Positions 45,779 to 55,977 are shown, numbered from the stretch's first letter. The stretch is DNA of 64,000 nucleotides from Agapanthus africanus (GCA_030015575.1 CM057338.1:632206189-632270188), one strand, 5' to 3'. Translations and numbers: made by a program. Notes: generated by a model from the letters alone, not told the origin.

Positions 45779-48214
45779 TTAGCTAGAGCCTTAGGCGATG
45801 CGTAGACGGAGTTAGAAATCCGATTAAAACAAAACCCTAACACAAATTTGCTCTCTGGACTTTTTCCAAAAATTAGGTTTTTTCCAGATAAAAAATATGC
45901 AGAAAATTCAGCAGGAAATTCTAAGAATTACGGTGCAAAAATTACCTAATGATCTGTCTAAAGTGTGGCGGAACCGCGGCATTAGCGTGCTAATGCGGCT
46001 GTTCCGCGGCCATTTTGTCTCTTCTCCCATTGAATTTTGCACAGTAATTCCTATTTTGCAGTGCTGGTTTTCCTGGGATATTTTTTTTCCTGAACTCAAG
46101 AGTTGAGTTTTCTGGGTTGTATTGGGGATTCGATGATTCGATCGGATTATCAGATTTTGTCTATGTGGATTCTGGATAATTTTTGAATATGTTAAAAAGT
46201 TCGACCGGATATAAATACCCAACTTTTCCCCTGTCGGGAAATTTCCAAGTGTTGGATTTTTCCGTGGTTTAAAGACGTTCTAAGTAGTGCAAGTAACGCG
46301 ATGGACCCTCTAGAAGACAACAAACCTTAACTCGATTATGTGACCGTCTTGAACTGCCCTTTGAACCTTAGGGTTTGGGGCAGTACGGTGTGCCATATGT
46401 GAGGCGTTGGCTTGACCCTTCTACGGCTGGACCGTTGGTACTGAGGCACGAAGTGAATGTCTTTGAACTTATTTCATGAATTGAGCTGTTTCGGGAAAAC
46501 TTGGGTGTTCGATCGGAAAATTTAACATTTTATATTTATCCGGAATATGATACAATAATTGGAATTCACAAGTAGTTATGAGATAACTGAATGAATGTTA
46601 TAAACATAGCAGTTTAGTCTCACTTGATCGGTTGCCACGGAATTTTGATGTGATCAAAAGTCCGTCGCAATCACGTAGCGTACGCGGATACTCGCCGGGT
46701 AAACTTAATAGACAGCCTCACTCCATAGCCCCGACCAAGTGACTGTAGGAGAACCCTATCGCCGAAAGCATCCGTTCGGGTGCTCGCGGCAGCGGTGTTC
46801 CGCCTTGGTGCACTTTGTCGACGGCGTCGGGGGTGCGGCCGCCTACTGAAGTTTGCGACGAGCATTCGATCAGGATGTCGGGAATCTTGTTGAATTGCCC
46901 GACTTGATATTGAAAAGAGTTTTCGATAATGAGACTAAAATGCGGGGTTTATAATTGTTAGGCATGCGATGTCTAAGGAATTCATTTGATTAGGCATGTG
47001 ATGTCTATGGAGGTTGCAGATTCCAACTATTGTAGTTTTACACTTTCTTTTCTGTGACCGTAAGTGTAATATGTGATATCGCCGGTTTCGTTGCTATATG
47101 TCAACGACAATTGGGATGCGCATATTTACTTACGTTGATGACATGTGATGTTATGTGTTACTGGATATGTTATGTTGGATCGTCGTGTTTGAATAGCCGG
47201 GTTTTTTTTTATGTGAGATGAGTGTTTTTTCATTTTCATTCATGTAAAATCTGTATGTAATATTCTTTTATTAGGGCACTTCCAGGTTGCGGAAGATGTC
47301 ACAATTTGTATATTATTTACTTTTCCGCACTATGATAGACCCAAGGAGGGGAGCACAAGTAACCGGGTTCTGGAGTCCAGTGGGAGACCAACTCGAGGAG
47401 TCGAGTCCGGGTCTCCTAACTCTAGAATTGGTAGGGTTGCTTGCCGCTCTCGTAGGGGTCTAGGGGTGTGGGTTTGGCTATTCATCACGAACGTGGAATC
47501 CGTGTTTTATACTGGCTCGTATTGAAAACACGGACGCCCTAATATATCCAATATTTCATATGATTCTTCTGCTGCGATATCTGTGATGTGATCATGTGAT
47601 ATGTTCTGTGATGGATACTTTATATAGTATATATGATATATTATATAGGCGTTACTTATGTTTTACACCCGCGCTAGCCCTGCCCAGCTCTGCCGTTAGT
47701 TACCTAACCTAACGGTGCACGAGGGGACATCGAGGCGAATACGGATGGCATAAGTGTACGTCGTATTTATCTGTGATGTTTAGGTACTCAAATGATGGGA
47801 CTTCATTAATGAGATTAATGATATAAAAGAAACCTAAGATGTTGTAGAATTGAATTTCAAAATAAAACAGGTAGCTACAGTTCTTGCTTTGCACAGCGGT
47901 ATATATGATATATCCTGCACCTTATTCGATGAGGAAAGGACCGAGATCCCTTCACCAGGAGTGACTCCTTTAGCAATAACTGGCAGATGCTACACACTCG
48001 GTTTGTCTTTTGATTGCTTTTAAGAGTTTTTGCTTTGCACAGCGATATATATGATATATCCCGCACCTCATTCGACGAGGAAAGGACCGACGATCCCTTC
48101 ACCGGGAGTGACTCCTTTAGCAAAACTAGAAAAGCATCAAAGACACTCCATTTCAAAATCATTTGATTCTACAACGATATCAAGTTCATTACGCAATAGG
48201 TTTTCAGAAAAACC
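45779..48214 (+). other. Structured leader of Cop-A2, part 1
   Basis: Parallel to the Cop-A1 leader: long hairpin (45925-46050), CCGTTAG/CTAACGG hairpin (47693-47715), and two hairpin repeats with GGTATAT..ATATATCC-type stems (about 47881-47975 and 48031-48125). It is interrupted after GAAAAACC by Cop-B. No gag motif or credible ORF. Confidence 0.7.
45925..46050 (+). other. Long hairpin after the primer site of Cop-A2
   Basis: Outer stem GAATTACGGTGCAAA (45925-45939) pairs with TTTGCACAGTAATTC (46036-46050) at 14 of 15 positions. The inner stem 45970-45986 pairs with 45989-46005 at 15 of 17. Its tip GCATTAGC/GCTAATGC replaces AGAAGCC/GGCTTCT of Cop-A1. Confidence 0.78.
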
Positions 48215-50412
48215 TGTTGGTGTATATGCCCTAGAGGCCATTACTGTATCATACTAGTATGTATATTACTTGATGGAAGCTTGGGATATTCACAGTTGTA
48301 CAGACAATCTTGCTCAATATAGTAGTATGCTACTTGGTTTGTCTCTGCTTTAATGTGTACATGTGTGTTTATTTATTATATCACCTATACGCATTAGTAG
48401 AGCCCTTAGGATCTTTGCTTGATTACCGGCGTTGTGATGGCGATCACACTCGTGGGGGCTGGGTAATCTACAAGCACATCCTTATACACGTCCCTAGTCG
48501 TGGGAGTATCGAGATAGGGCATCGATACTCCAGAGTAGACTAGCGTATGCGCTTCTCATCCCAGCACGGGAGACGGTCTGTCCCACAGCCGTCAGTACGT
48601 CGTACTTGAGATAGTATGCGGGTGCTCGTTAGGTTACGAGTACACTGGACAGGACTCGTCGGGAACTGATGGTTGGTATTATACCTATCGTCAGTTATCA
48701 GTTCCCAGGTGACATGAGTACAACTTAGTCCGCTGACTTGACACTGTCACTTCGCCTCGAGTGTGTTCCTACTGTTCTTTGATTACTACCCTACCACGGC
48801 TCTACTGAGTCGTGCAAACAGGTAGTAGTTGGGAGCAGTCCCGAAGCACTTGGAGGCAGTGACGGTTAGACAGGATTCGTCTCTCCCGGTATTGGGGGTT
48901 GACATCGCGCTGTGTCTAGGAGAGCCATTACACGAGTAGTCCCTGGCCAGGGCAAGCGAGATATACTGGTAGGTTTCCAGTGTTATCTCAGGGTGTATTG
49001 GGCTTCACTCCGACACGACTTGTACCGCTATTAGGGGACTGACGTTTACCGCCCCTCTAGGCCCGCCATGCGATGTATCAGACGAACAGACCGGACTGTA
49101 CGGAGATTGTCACATATAGGCTCAGTAGGAGTTCGGATGGGTGTACCTCATCGGCCTTCTTATCGACATCTACCTGGGGACCGTTACGTACAGCTAGTGC
49201 CGCTTGCGGTCTGTGGTTAAACCCACTGCCAGCGTAGTGTCGAGTCTTTAGAGTCCCACACAGAGAGTTTCCCTGCACTGAGCGAAACGTGTAGAGGCCG
49301 TATGGTTTTACGGCAGGGCTGCGATCACTTACGTACACTTGTGTGCGTATGGTGTTCGGGCAGGCAGTACTAGTAGGCTTTGGTTTAAGCCGGATCCTAG
49401 TATTGCACGGATGGATTTGTTTTGTCTTCTGTGCATCCGCATTCTACGGAATACGGATGCAGGTGTGTATGCACAGTTTTCTGGAGCGATGAAGGAGGAG
49501 GTGCCTCATTAGGGTTTTGGCAGTTGGTTCGGCCAAAACCATTATGTGGCAGGCTCATTAGGGTTTTGACAGTTCGTTTGGTCAAAACCATTATGAGCAG
49601 CGAACATCATTTACTAATCCTATTAGTGATAATCTTATGATGGCTAATTGCATTGACCATTTGACCCCGTTGACCCCTCTTGACTTTGTTGACCGGTTGA
49701 CCGTGTTGACCATTGACTTTCAAGAGGATTCCACACTCTTCTTTTCTTTTCCATTTTCTTTTGGATTATGATAATGGTCATTTCAATTGTAGCCATCAAC
49801 TTTATCTTGATGGAATTAGTAATGATGTTGTTTTTGCATTATTGCAACCATGGTTAGTTTTTTCTCTTGGTTAAGCTTATCATAACATTATTCTCTTTCT
49901 CTCTCTTGAAAAGAGAAGCTCCATGGTTGCTAAAAACCTCCTTCTTCTTCCTCCTCTTGTTTTCTCCTTTGATCTCATGTGTTGAGAGAAAAAGGTTTTC
50001 ACTTGACAAACACATCCATACATCCTCTCTACACAACCTAGGGCTTCTAGATTAGCAATCTCCTTGCCCTAGTTACCTCGGTTTGAGGTGGAGCTCGGCG
50101 TACATCTCTCGGGTGGATCGTCTTCGACTCAAGGAGGCCGCGGAGGTGACCGAAGTCCGGATCAACCTTTGAGCAAGCCATGAAAAGAACAACAAGAAGA
50201 GAAGAACATCATAGAAGAACAACAACTAGAAGTGAAGGAGTTCAAGTTGAGGTATAACCCCTAACCGAGTAGATACATCTCTTGTTAGGTTGCTAGTTTA
50301 TAGTTTAGCAAAGATCCGGCTTTTACGGTCCATGTTACAAACCTTAGAAAAATTTTTGTTTTACCGTTTCCGCAACCCCGAAAGTATCGGGAGAGGTAAC
50401 GTGGACCTAACA
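48215..50412 (+). repeat. 5' LTR of Cop-B
   Basis: 2198 bp, TGTTGG...CCTAACA. A hairpin GCCGTA-TGGTTT-TACGGC lies at 49297-49314. ACTG/GTAGGT at 48965-48974 resembles a splice donor and pairs with CCAG just downstream. No clear TATA box was identified by eye. Small ORFs occur identically in both LTRs and are not credible genes. Confidence 0.95.
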
Positions 50413-50413
50413 G

Positions 50414-50426
50414 TGGTATCAGAGCC
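50414..50426 (+). promoter_or_regulatory. Primer binding site of Cop-B
   Basis: TGGTATCAGAGCC one base after the 5' LTR, intact initiator Met tRNA type. Confidence 0.94.
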
Positions 50427-50592
50427 TAACTAAACATAAACTAGCTTGGTAGTAAAGTGTATCGAAGTTCGAAACGGAAAAAAATCGAAAAAACCAAGTT
50501 ATAAAAAAATCTGAGTTTCTGTTAAAACTTTTTCTGGTCAAAACAAAATTTGTTATATCCCAAAAATCATCTCAGGCTTTTTAGAAGAAACC

Positions 50593-50702
50593 CACCAAAA
50601 ACGACACAGTAACTCACCAGATCGGCCGCGCTTCCGCGGCAATAGCTTGCTATTGCCGCGGAAGCGCCGCTGTCTGGTAGAATTGCTGTCTCGTTTTTGG
50701 TG
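50593..50702 (+). other. Long hairpin with perfect 19-bp tip in Cop-B
   Basis: CACCAAAAACGA (50593-50604) pairs perfectly with TCGTTTTTGGTG (50691-50702). ACCAGA pairs with TCTGGT inside. The tip is a perfect 19-bp inverted repeat (50628-50646 with 50649-50667) around TT, with the GCGCTTCCGCGGC core. The tip starts 214 nt after the primer site. Confidence 0.85.
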
Positions 50703-51422
50703 CAGTGTGTTTCTGACATGGTTTTAGGATTTTTCTGATATATTATATGTTCCCAGATTTGCCAGAATAGAAATTTGTTTTTGGGGGCCTATAAATCCGT
50801 ATTTTTCCGAACTTCAATATACTTTGACTATGTTGGTTATATCTGTGATGTTCTTATGTATTGAACGTCGGCTAATCGCTATATGTCGATTAGTCGGGGT
50901 TATACATATCTGTGATTGTTATTGATGGTTTGTGTATATGAACTCGTTGGATTGTCGCGGATGAATAGCCGGGGTGGATGTGAGATGAGAGTTTCTTTTT
51001 CTTTCATTCATGTAATAAATTTGTAAATTGATGTAATATTATTTGTTTGGCCGCACAACCGGGTCGGGGTTGTAGCCGTCATTGTATAATTCTTTTTACT
51101 GTTTTTGCTCCTAGGATAGACCCATGGAGGGGTGCACAAACTACCGGGTAGCTCGAAGTGCCGAGTGGCCTACTCATGGCATTGAGGGAGGTTGCTTCGC
51201 TTCGGGTACTTGACGGGTAGTTTGCCGCACCCGTAGGGGTCTTGGGTGGGGTATTGGCTATTCATCGCGACCGTGTAATCCGTTTTTCGTTGCAGGCTCG
51301 AACGAATTGCGGATTCCTAGTATATCCAAAGTGTTCATCTGTGATCTGTAATGTCTATCATTGCTTTACTATTTAGGCGTTGCTTATGTTTTACAGCCGC
51401 GCTAGCCCAGCCCCCGCTCTGT

Positions 51423-51443
51423 CGTTAGTTAAGTAACCTAACG
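51423..51443 (+). other. CGTTAG/CTAACG hairpin of Cop-B
   Basis: CGTTAG (51423-51428) and CTAACG (51438-51443) enclose TTAAGTAAC. The same stem occurs with other loops in A1 (24556-24576), A2 (47693-47715) and C (31891-31911), just after a conserved TATGTTTTACA.GCGCTAGCCC segment. Confidence 0.65.
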
Positions 51444-51630
51444 GGTGATGACGGGGCCCCGTGGCGAATGCGAATGGCATAAGCGTACGTCATATTTTGG
51501 TTGTTTTCTGCAATGGTAGGATTTAAATGATGGGACGCATTAAAAGAACTAATGCAAGAAAATAAACCTAAAAGACGTTGTTGGAACAAGTTTTTCAAAA
51601 AGCTGTTATTACAAGGACGTTCATCTTTTT

Positions 51631-51868
51631 GTTTTGCATCGAGGTATTCGGTTATGAATGCCCAGCACCTCAGTCGACGAGGCAAGGGCCGAGATCCCTT
51701 CACCGGGAGTGACCCCTTGGACAAAACTTTGCGTCAGGGTAATAACTTCACCATAGTCGATTATTCTTGCTTTGCATCGAGGTATTCATCTTACGAATAC
51801 CCAGCACCTCACTCGACGAGGAAAGAGCCGAGATCCCTTCACAGGGAGTGACCTCTTTAGCAAAAGTT
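51631..51868 (+). repeat. Two direct repeats with hairpins in Cop-B leader
   Basis: About 95-bp units at 51631-51726 and 51771-51868, each reading GCATCGAGGTATTC...CAGCACCTC.CTCGACGAGG...GAGATCCCTTCAC.GGGAGTGACC. Each begins with a hairpin: GGTATTC/GAATGCC (51643-51662) and GGTATTC/GAATACC (51781-51801). Both units exist in A1, A2 and C with altered stems. Confidence 0.85.
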
Positions 51869-52004
51869 TTCGCCACTATGATTTTCAAAAAGGTGCAATC
51901 AGGTTCCTTCAACGATATCAAGTTCATTACGTTAACGGGTTTTTTCGCCAAAAACCCAGCCGTAGCCCTCCGTCGTTTCGGATTAATATTATTCAGTATT
52001 CGTG

Positions 52005-52210
52005 CTGCGTTTGTTGACCTAGTCAAGGCGTAGTGAACGGTAGCTAAATAATATTTTTCTGTGGATTGCAAATGTGATTGGTTAGGACAGTCGTGCGGCC
52101 TTGTTGACCTAGTCAAGGGCACGTACGGGTGGGTCTAATGCAATCAGGATTATGACGGGTAGAACTTGTCTAACAGTTTGTGGCTTGTTGACCTAGTCAA
52201 GGTCATGAAC
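52005..52210 (+). other. Triple hairpin array of Cop-B
   Basis: Hairpins at 52005-52033 (CTGCG/CGTAG), 52092-52127 (CGTGCG/CGTACG) and 52176-52210 (GTTTGTG/CATGAAC with G-T pairs). All carry the identical apex TTGTTGACCTAGTCAAGG, which can itself fold as TTGAC-CTA-GTCAA. About 85 nt separate successive units. Confidence 0.8.
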
Positions 52211-52650
52211 AGTTAGGGGCAAAAACCACATCGGGAGTTTCAAAAGAACTGAAACTTGCAGATATAGCATACCTTCTGGAGTGTGGTGACTAGAGTGGAT
52301 TCCATCTAGGTTATCACACAATGACAGTTGGATCCCGATCCCACTGATGAGTTGGTTTACTCTCGGGAGATTATTTCACTTAACGATCAATGCTATAAAC
52401 CTAGTAGGTGTCTAGAAAGGTGTTAGCGGGGTTACGCCCCCAGGGAAAAGAGGTTCTTTAATTAAGGAACTTCGCGAAAGCGTTGGAAAACCTCCCTCGA
52501 AGTACCGACACTAGCCTGGCTGAAAGGTTAAGCAAGTATTGTGACGTGAATTAAAACCCGGCTAGTTCTTCTTTTAAAAAGGTTTTAAGAAGAATTTGAG
52601 GAAACAGTGGGAGACATCCTGGTTAGATAAATTAATAAACCAATCTAATC

Positions 52651-55600
52651 TTGCAAGAGCATACGCTGAGTGTTTCTTTTCTCTCTCTCCAGGCAGCAAC
52701 CTTTTCACGCCCTAATCAAGATAATAAAATGTATCGCTTGACCGATCCGAATTCTTATTCGGGACTGGGGAAAGATGGTTCAGCTCTAACTTGTGACAAC
52801 AGTCATGAGTATGAGAATGGGAAAGAGGAAAGTATGGATTTCCAGGATACCCAGTTGAAGAAGAAGCATGGTTTTGCATCTACTTCAGGTGTTCTTGTAA
52901 TTGAGAACTGTTTTACGGTCAGCCCTACCTCCTGGGTACTTGATACCGGATCAGGATCTCATATCTGTAATTTATTGCAGGGACTGAGAAAAAGTAGGAA
53001 AGTTGCACCGGGTGATATGTCGCTCAGAGTAGCGAACGGAGCACAAGTTAATGCGGCAGCCGTCGGTGAATATCACCTAGTATTGCCAAATGGCAAGACT
53101 ATGATTTTGAACGATTGCTACTATGTACCCTCCATGGTTTGCAACATCATATCAGTTTCTTTACTCGATAAAGATGGATATAACTTTGTTCTTGAAAAGA
53201 ATATCATGAACATTTACCTTGATAAGGTACTGGTTGCAGAGGGTACACTGTTTAATGGTATCTACGTTCTAAATCAGAATACAGTTCTCAACATACAAAA
53301 CACACGCAAGAGGAAGAATTCAGATACGAATGAATCCTACTTGTGGCATTGTAGACTCGGTCATATCGGAGAGAAAAGACTGAGTAAGTTGCATAAAGAT
53401 GGACTCTTGAATGCGTTCGAGTTTTCATCTTATGGAACTTGTCAGTCTTGTCTCAAAGGAAAGATGACCAAATCTCCGTTCACCGGACATGGAGAAAGAG
53501 CAGCAGAGCTCTTGGGACTCGTACATAGTGATGTATGTGGTCCGATGTCTATACATGCAAGGGGTGGGTTCTCGTACTTCATCACATTCACTGACGATCT
53601 CTCTAGGTTCGGATATGTGTATCTGATGAAACACAAATCTGAAGCTTTTGAGAAATTCAAGGAATTCAGAAACGAAGTAGAGAACCAGACAGGCAAAAGT
53701 ATCAAGATCCTCCGGTCTGACAGGGGAGGGGAGTACTTAAGCACGGAATTCCTAGATTACTTAAAAGAGAATGGTATTCTCTCTCAGCTTACTCCTCCTT
53801 ATACACCACAGCACAACGGTGTTTCGGAGCGGAGGAATCGTACCCTATTGGATATGGTTCGCTCCATGATGAGTAGTGCTGAGTTGCCTCTTTCATTTTG
53901 GGGACATGCGCTTCAGACAGCGGCATACCTATTGAATGATGTTCCGTCTAAATCTGTGCCTAAGACTCCGTTCGAGATATGGAATGGAAAGAGGCCATAT
54001 CTTAAAAGATCTAAGATATGGGGTTGTCCGGCTTATGTTAAAAAGCATAAACCGGATAAACTAGAGGTACGGTCAGTTTTATGTAAGTTTGTGGGATATC
54101 CAAAGAATGGTTATGGATATCTATTCTACCACACCGAGGAACAGAAGGTGTTTGTTGCTCAGCATGCCGTTTTCTTGGAAACGGAGTTTCTTGCAAAAGA
54201 AATTAGTGGGAGCACGGTAGAATTGGAAGAAATTCAGCGACCACAAACTGAAACTGAAAGTTTGACAGAACCTCAGGATTCAATAACCCCAGACGAACCT
54301 CAGCCACTCCGCAGATCTGGTAGGATTTCTCATCCGCCCGAGAGATACTACGGTTTTCTCATTGACGGGGATCGAGAGGATTGCATCTTGGAAGAAGATG
54401 ACCCTACCAGTTTCAGGCAGGCCATTATCAGTAGGGACTCTGATAAGTGGCAGGAAGCAATGCAATCTGAAATGGAGTCCATGTACGCCAATAAAGTGTG
54501 GACCATGGATATTGCTCCACCTGGGGTAAAACCCGTTGGATGCAAATGGATCTACAAAAGGAAACTTGGTGTAGATGGGCAGGTGGAAACCTATAAAGCT
54601 AGACTCGTTGCAAAAGGTTTTCGTCAAAGACCTGGTTTGGACTATGATGAAACTTTTTCTCTGGTGGCTATGCTCAAATCCATTCGGATCCTACTTGCCA
54701 TTGCTGCCTTCCATGACTATGAAATCTGGCAGATGGATGTTAAAACGGCTTTCCTAAACGGTTGTTTGGAAGAGTGCGTTTACATGGATCAACCAGAAGG
54801 TTTCGTAGACAGTGGGAGCAGCGGAAAGGTGTGCAAGTTGCTTAAATCCATTTATGGATTAAAGCAGGCATCGCGGAGCTGGAACATCTGTTTTGATGAG
54901 GCAATCAAGGAATTTGATTTCATCAAGAACGAAGATGAACCCTGTGTATATAAGAAGATTGTAGGACGAACTGTCGTATTCCTAGTCTTGTACGTGGACG
55001 ACATTCTTTTGATAGGAAATGACATTCCTATGCTACAATCGGTCAAGCTGTTTTTGTCACAAAGGTTCTCCATGAAGGACCTGGGTGATGCCTCGTACAT
55101 TCTGGGGATCAAGATCTATAGAGATAGATCCAAGAAACTATTGGGACTTTCGCAGTCCAGGTACATAGAGATCGTACTAAAGAGATTTAGTATGGAGGAT
55201 TCCAAGCGCGGTAACATACCCGCATTGCACGGAATTACCCTCTCCAAGAAGATGTCTCCTAAGACTGACGAGGAGAGGGTTCGCATGAGCACTATACCCT
55301 ACGCTTCGGCGGTAGGATCTATAATGTATGCGATGCTATGTACAAGACCAGATGTAGCTTACGCGTTGAGCACGGTAAGCCGGTATCAGTCGGACCCAGG
55401 GGAGGACCACTGGACAGCAGTGAAGAACATTCTCAAGTACCTGAGAAGGACTAAGGAGATGTTCCTGGTTTACGGTAATGGAGACCTTAGGGTCGAGTCC
55501 TTTACCGATTCAAGCTTCCAGAGTGACAAAGATGATAGCAAGTCCGTCTCGGGTTTTGTGTTTACCCTCAACGGAGGGGCGGTATGTTGGAGGAGTTCCA

Positions 55601-55977
55601 AGCAGGATACCGTCGCAGACTCGACGATGGAGGCTGAATACATTGCTGCAAGCGATGCCGCAAAAGAGGCGGTCTGGATTAAGAAGTTCATTAGTGAACT
55701 TCAGGTGGTTCCGTCCATTGTTGACCCAATACCTTTATATTGCGATAACAATGGGGCTATAGCTTTAGCGAAGGAACTAAGGTCCCATCAGAAATCCAGG
55801 CACATCTTAAGGCGGTATCACCTGATCAGGGAGATCATTGATCGACAGGAGATCGAGGTGCGGAGAGTGGACACAAAGGACAACACTGTGGACCCATTCA
55901 CGAAGGCTTTACCCCAGACTCAGTTCGAGCGGCTGATCGAGATGATAGGTCTTCGATACGCCAGTACATGGCCTTAG
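52651..55977 (+). CDS. pol: Cop-B pol polyprotein, intact, no gag
   Basis: 1108 codons with no stop. Protease DTGS at residues 98-101. Integrase zinc region H233, H238, C264, C267, with catalytic D294, D357 and E393 (35 residues between the last two). Reverse transcriptase QMDVKTAFL with D696, and YVDD at 781-784. RNase H D953, E994 and D1032 in YCDNNGA. These enzymes mature the particle proteins, copy RNA to DNA and insert it. Usual copia frames begin with some 250-300 residues of gag; here none is present. Residues 1-20 translate the conserved pyrimidine tract, so Met-27 (52729, giving 1082 residues) is the better start. Homology to Cop-D begins near residue 75. It is a copia-superfamily element; I do not assign the lineage firmly. 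Confidence 0.93.
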   Translation: MQEHTLSVSFLSLQAATFSRPNQDNKMYRLTDPNSYSGLGKDGSALTCDNSHEYENGKEESMDFQDTQLKKKHGFASTSGVLVIENCFTVSPTSWVLDTGSGSHICNLLQGLRKSRKVAPGDMSLRVANGAQVNAAAVGEYHLVLPNGKTMILNDCYYVPSMVCNIISVSLLDKDGYNFVLEKNIMNIYLDKVLVAEGTLFNGIYVLNQNTVLNIQNTRKRKNSDTNESYLWHCRLGHIGEKRLSKLHKDGLLNAFEFSSYGTCQSCLKGKMTKSPFTGHGERAAELLGLVHSDVCGPMSIHARGGFSYFITFTDDLSRFGYVYLMKHKSEAFEKFKEFRNEVENQTGKSIKILRSDRGGEYLSTEFLDYLKENGILSQLTPPYTPQHNGVSERRNRTLLDMVRSMMSSAELPLSFWGHALQTAAYLLNDVPSKSVPKTPFEIWNGKRPYLKRSKIWGCPAYVKKHKPDKLEVRSVLCKFVGYPKNGYGYLFYHTEEQKVFVAQHAVFLETEFLAKEISGSTVELEEIQRPQTETESLTEPQDSITPDEPQPLRRSGRISHPPERYYGFLIDGDREDCILEEDDPTSFRQAIISRDSDKWQEAMQSEMESMYANKVWTMDIAPPGVKPVGCKWIYKRKLGVDGQVETYKARLVAKGFRQRPGLDYDETFSLVAMLKSIRILLAIAAFHDYEIWQMDVKTAFLNGCLEECVYMDQPEGFVDSGSSGKVCKLLKSIYGLKQASRSWNICFDEAIKEFDFIKNEDEPCVYKKIVGRTVVFLVLYVDDILLIGNDIPMLQSVKLFLSQRFSMKDLGDASYILGIKIYRDRSKKLLGLSQSRYIEIVLKRFSMEDSKRGNIPALHGITLSKKMSPKTDEERVRMSTIPYASAVGSIMYAMLCTRPDVAYALSTVSRYQSDPGEDHWTAVKNILKYLRRTKEMFLVYGNGDLRVESFTDSSFQSDKDDSKSVSGFVFTLNGGAVCWRSSKQDTVADSTMEAEYIAASDAAKEAVWIKKFISELQVVPSIVDPIPLYCDNNGAIALAKELRSHQKSRHILRRYHLIREIIDRQEIEVRRVDTKDNTVDPFTKALPQTQFERLIEMIGLRYASTWP
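52670..52692 (+). promoter_or_regulatory. Acceptor-like pyrimidine tract and CAG before pol
   Basis: TTTCTTTTCTCTCTCTCCAG is conserved at the same place in A1 (to 25771), A2 (to 58882) and, as TCTCTTTGGCAG, in C. It has the form of a plant splice acceptor. It falls inside the first codons of the long pol frame, so splicing here would make Met-27 (52729) the first usable start. Use as an acceptor is inferred. Confidence 0.5.

Larger units (their letters stand above)
50427..52692 (+). other. Structured non-coding leader of Cop-B (replaces gag)
   Basis: 2.27 kb with no gag motif; ORFs here are short and mostly antisense. In order: long hairpin (50593-50702), CGTTAG/CTAACG hairpin (51423-51443), two hairpin repeats (51631-51868), triple hairpin (52005-52210), CGC-GAAA-GCG (52473-52482) and a pyrimidine tract ending in CAG (52692). 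The same order occurs in A1, A2 and C with altered sequence but kept pairing. Because Cop-B is young and its ends and pol are intact, this leader is presumably the working version. Confidence 0.75.

Noticed and set aside
48310-48543. 77-codon ORF found identically at 48310 and 56087
   Set aside because: Identical because the two Cop-B LTRs are identical. The A-type and D LTRs do not keep it as a conserved protein.
51748-52122. 124-codon antisense ORF in the Cop-B leader
   Set aside because: No family recognised. It overlaps the conserved hairpins, and its length is explained by the repeats. A2 and A1 do not keep the frame.
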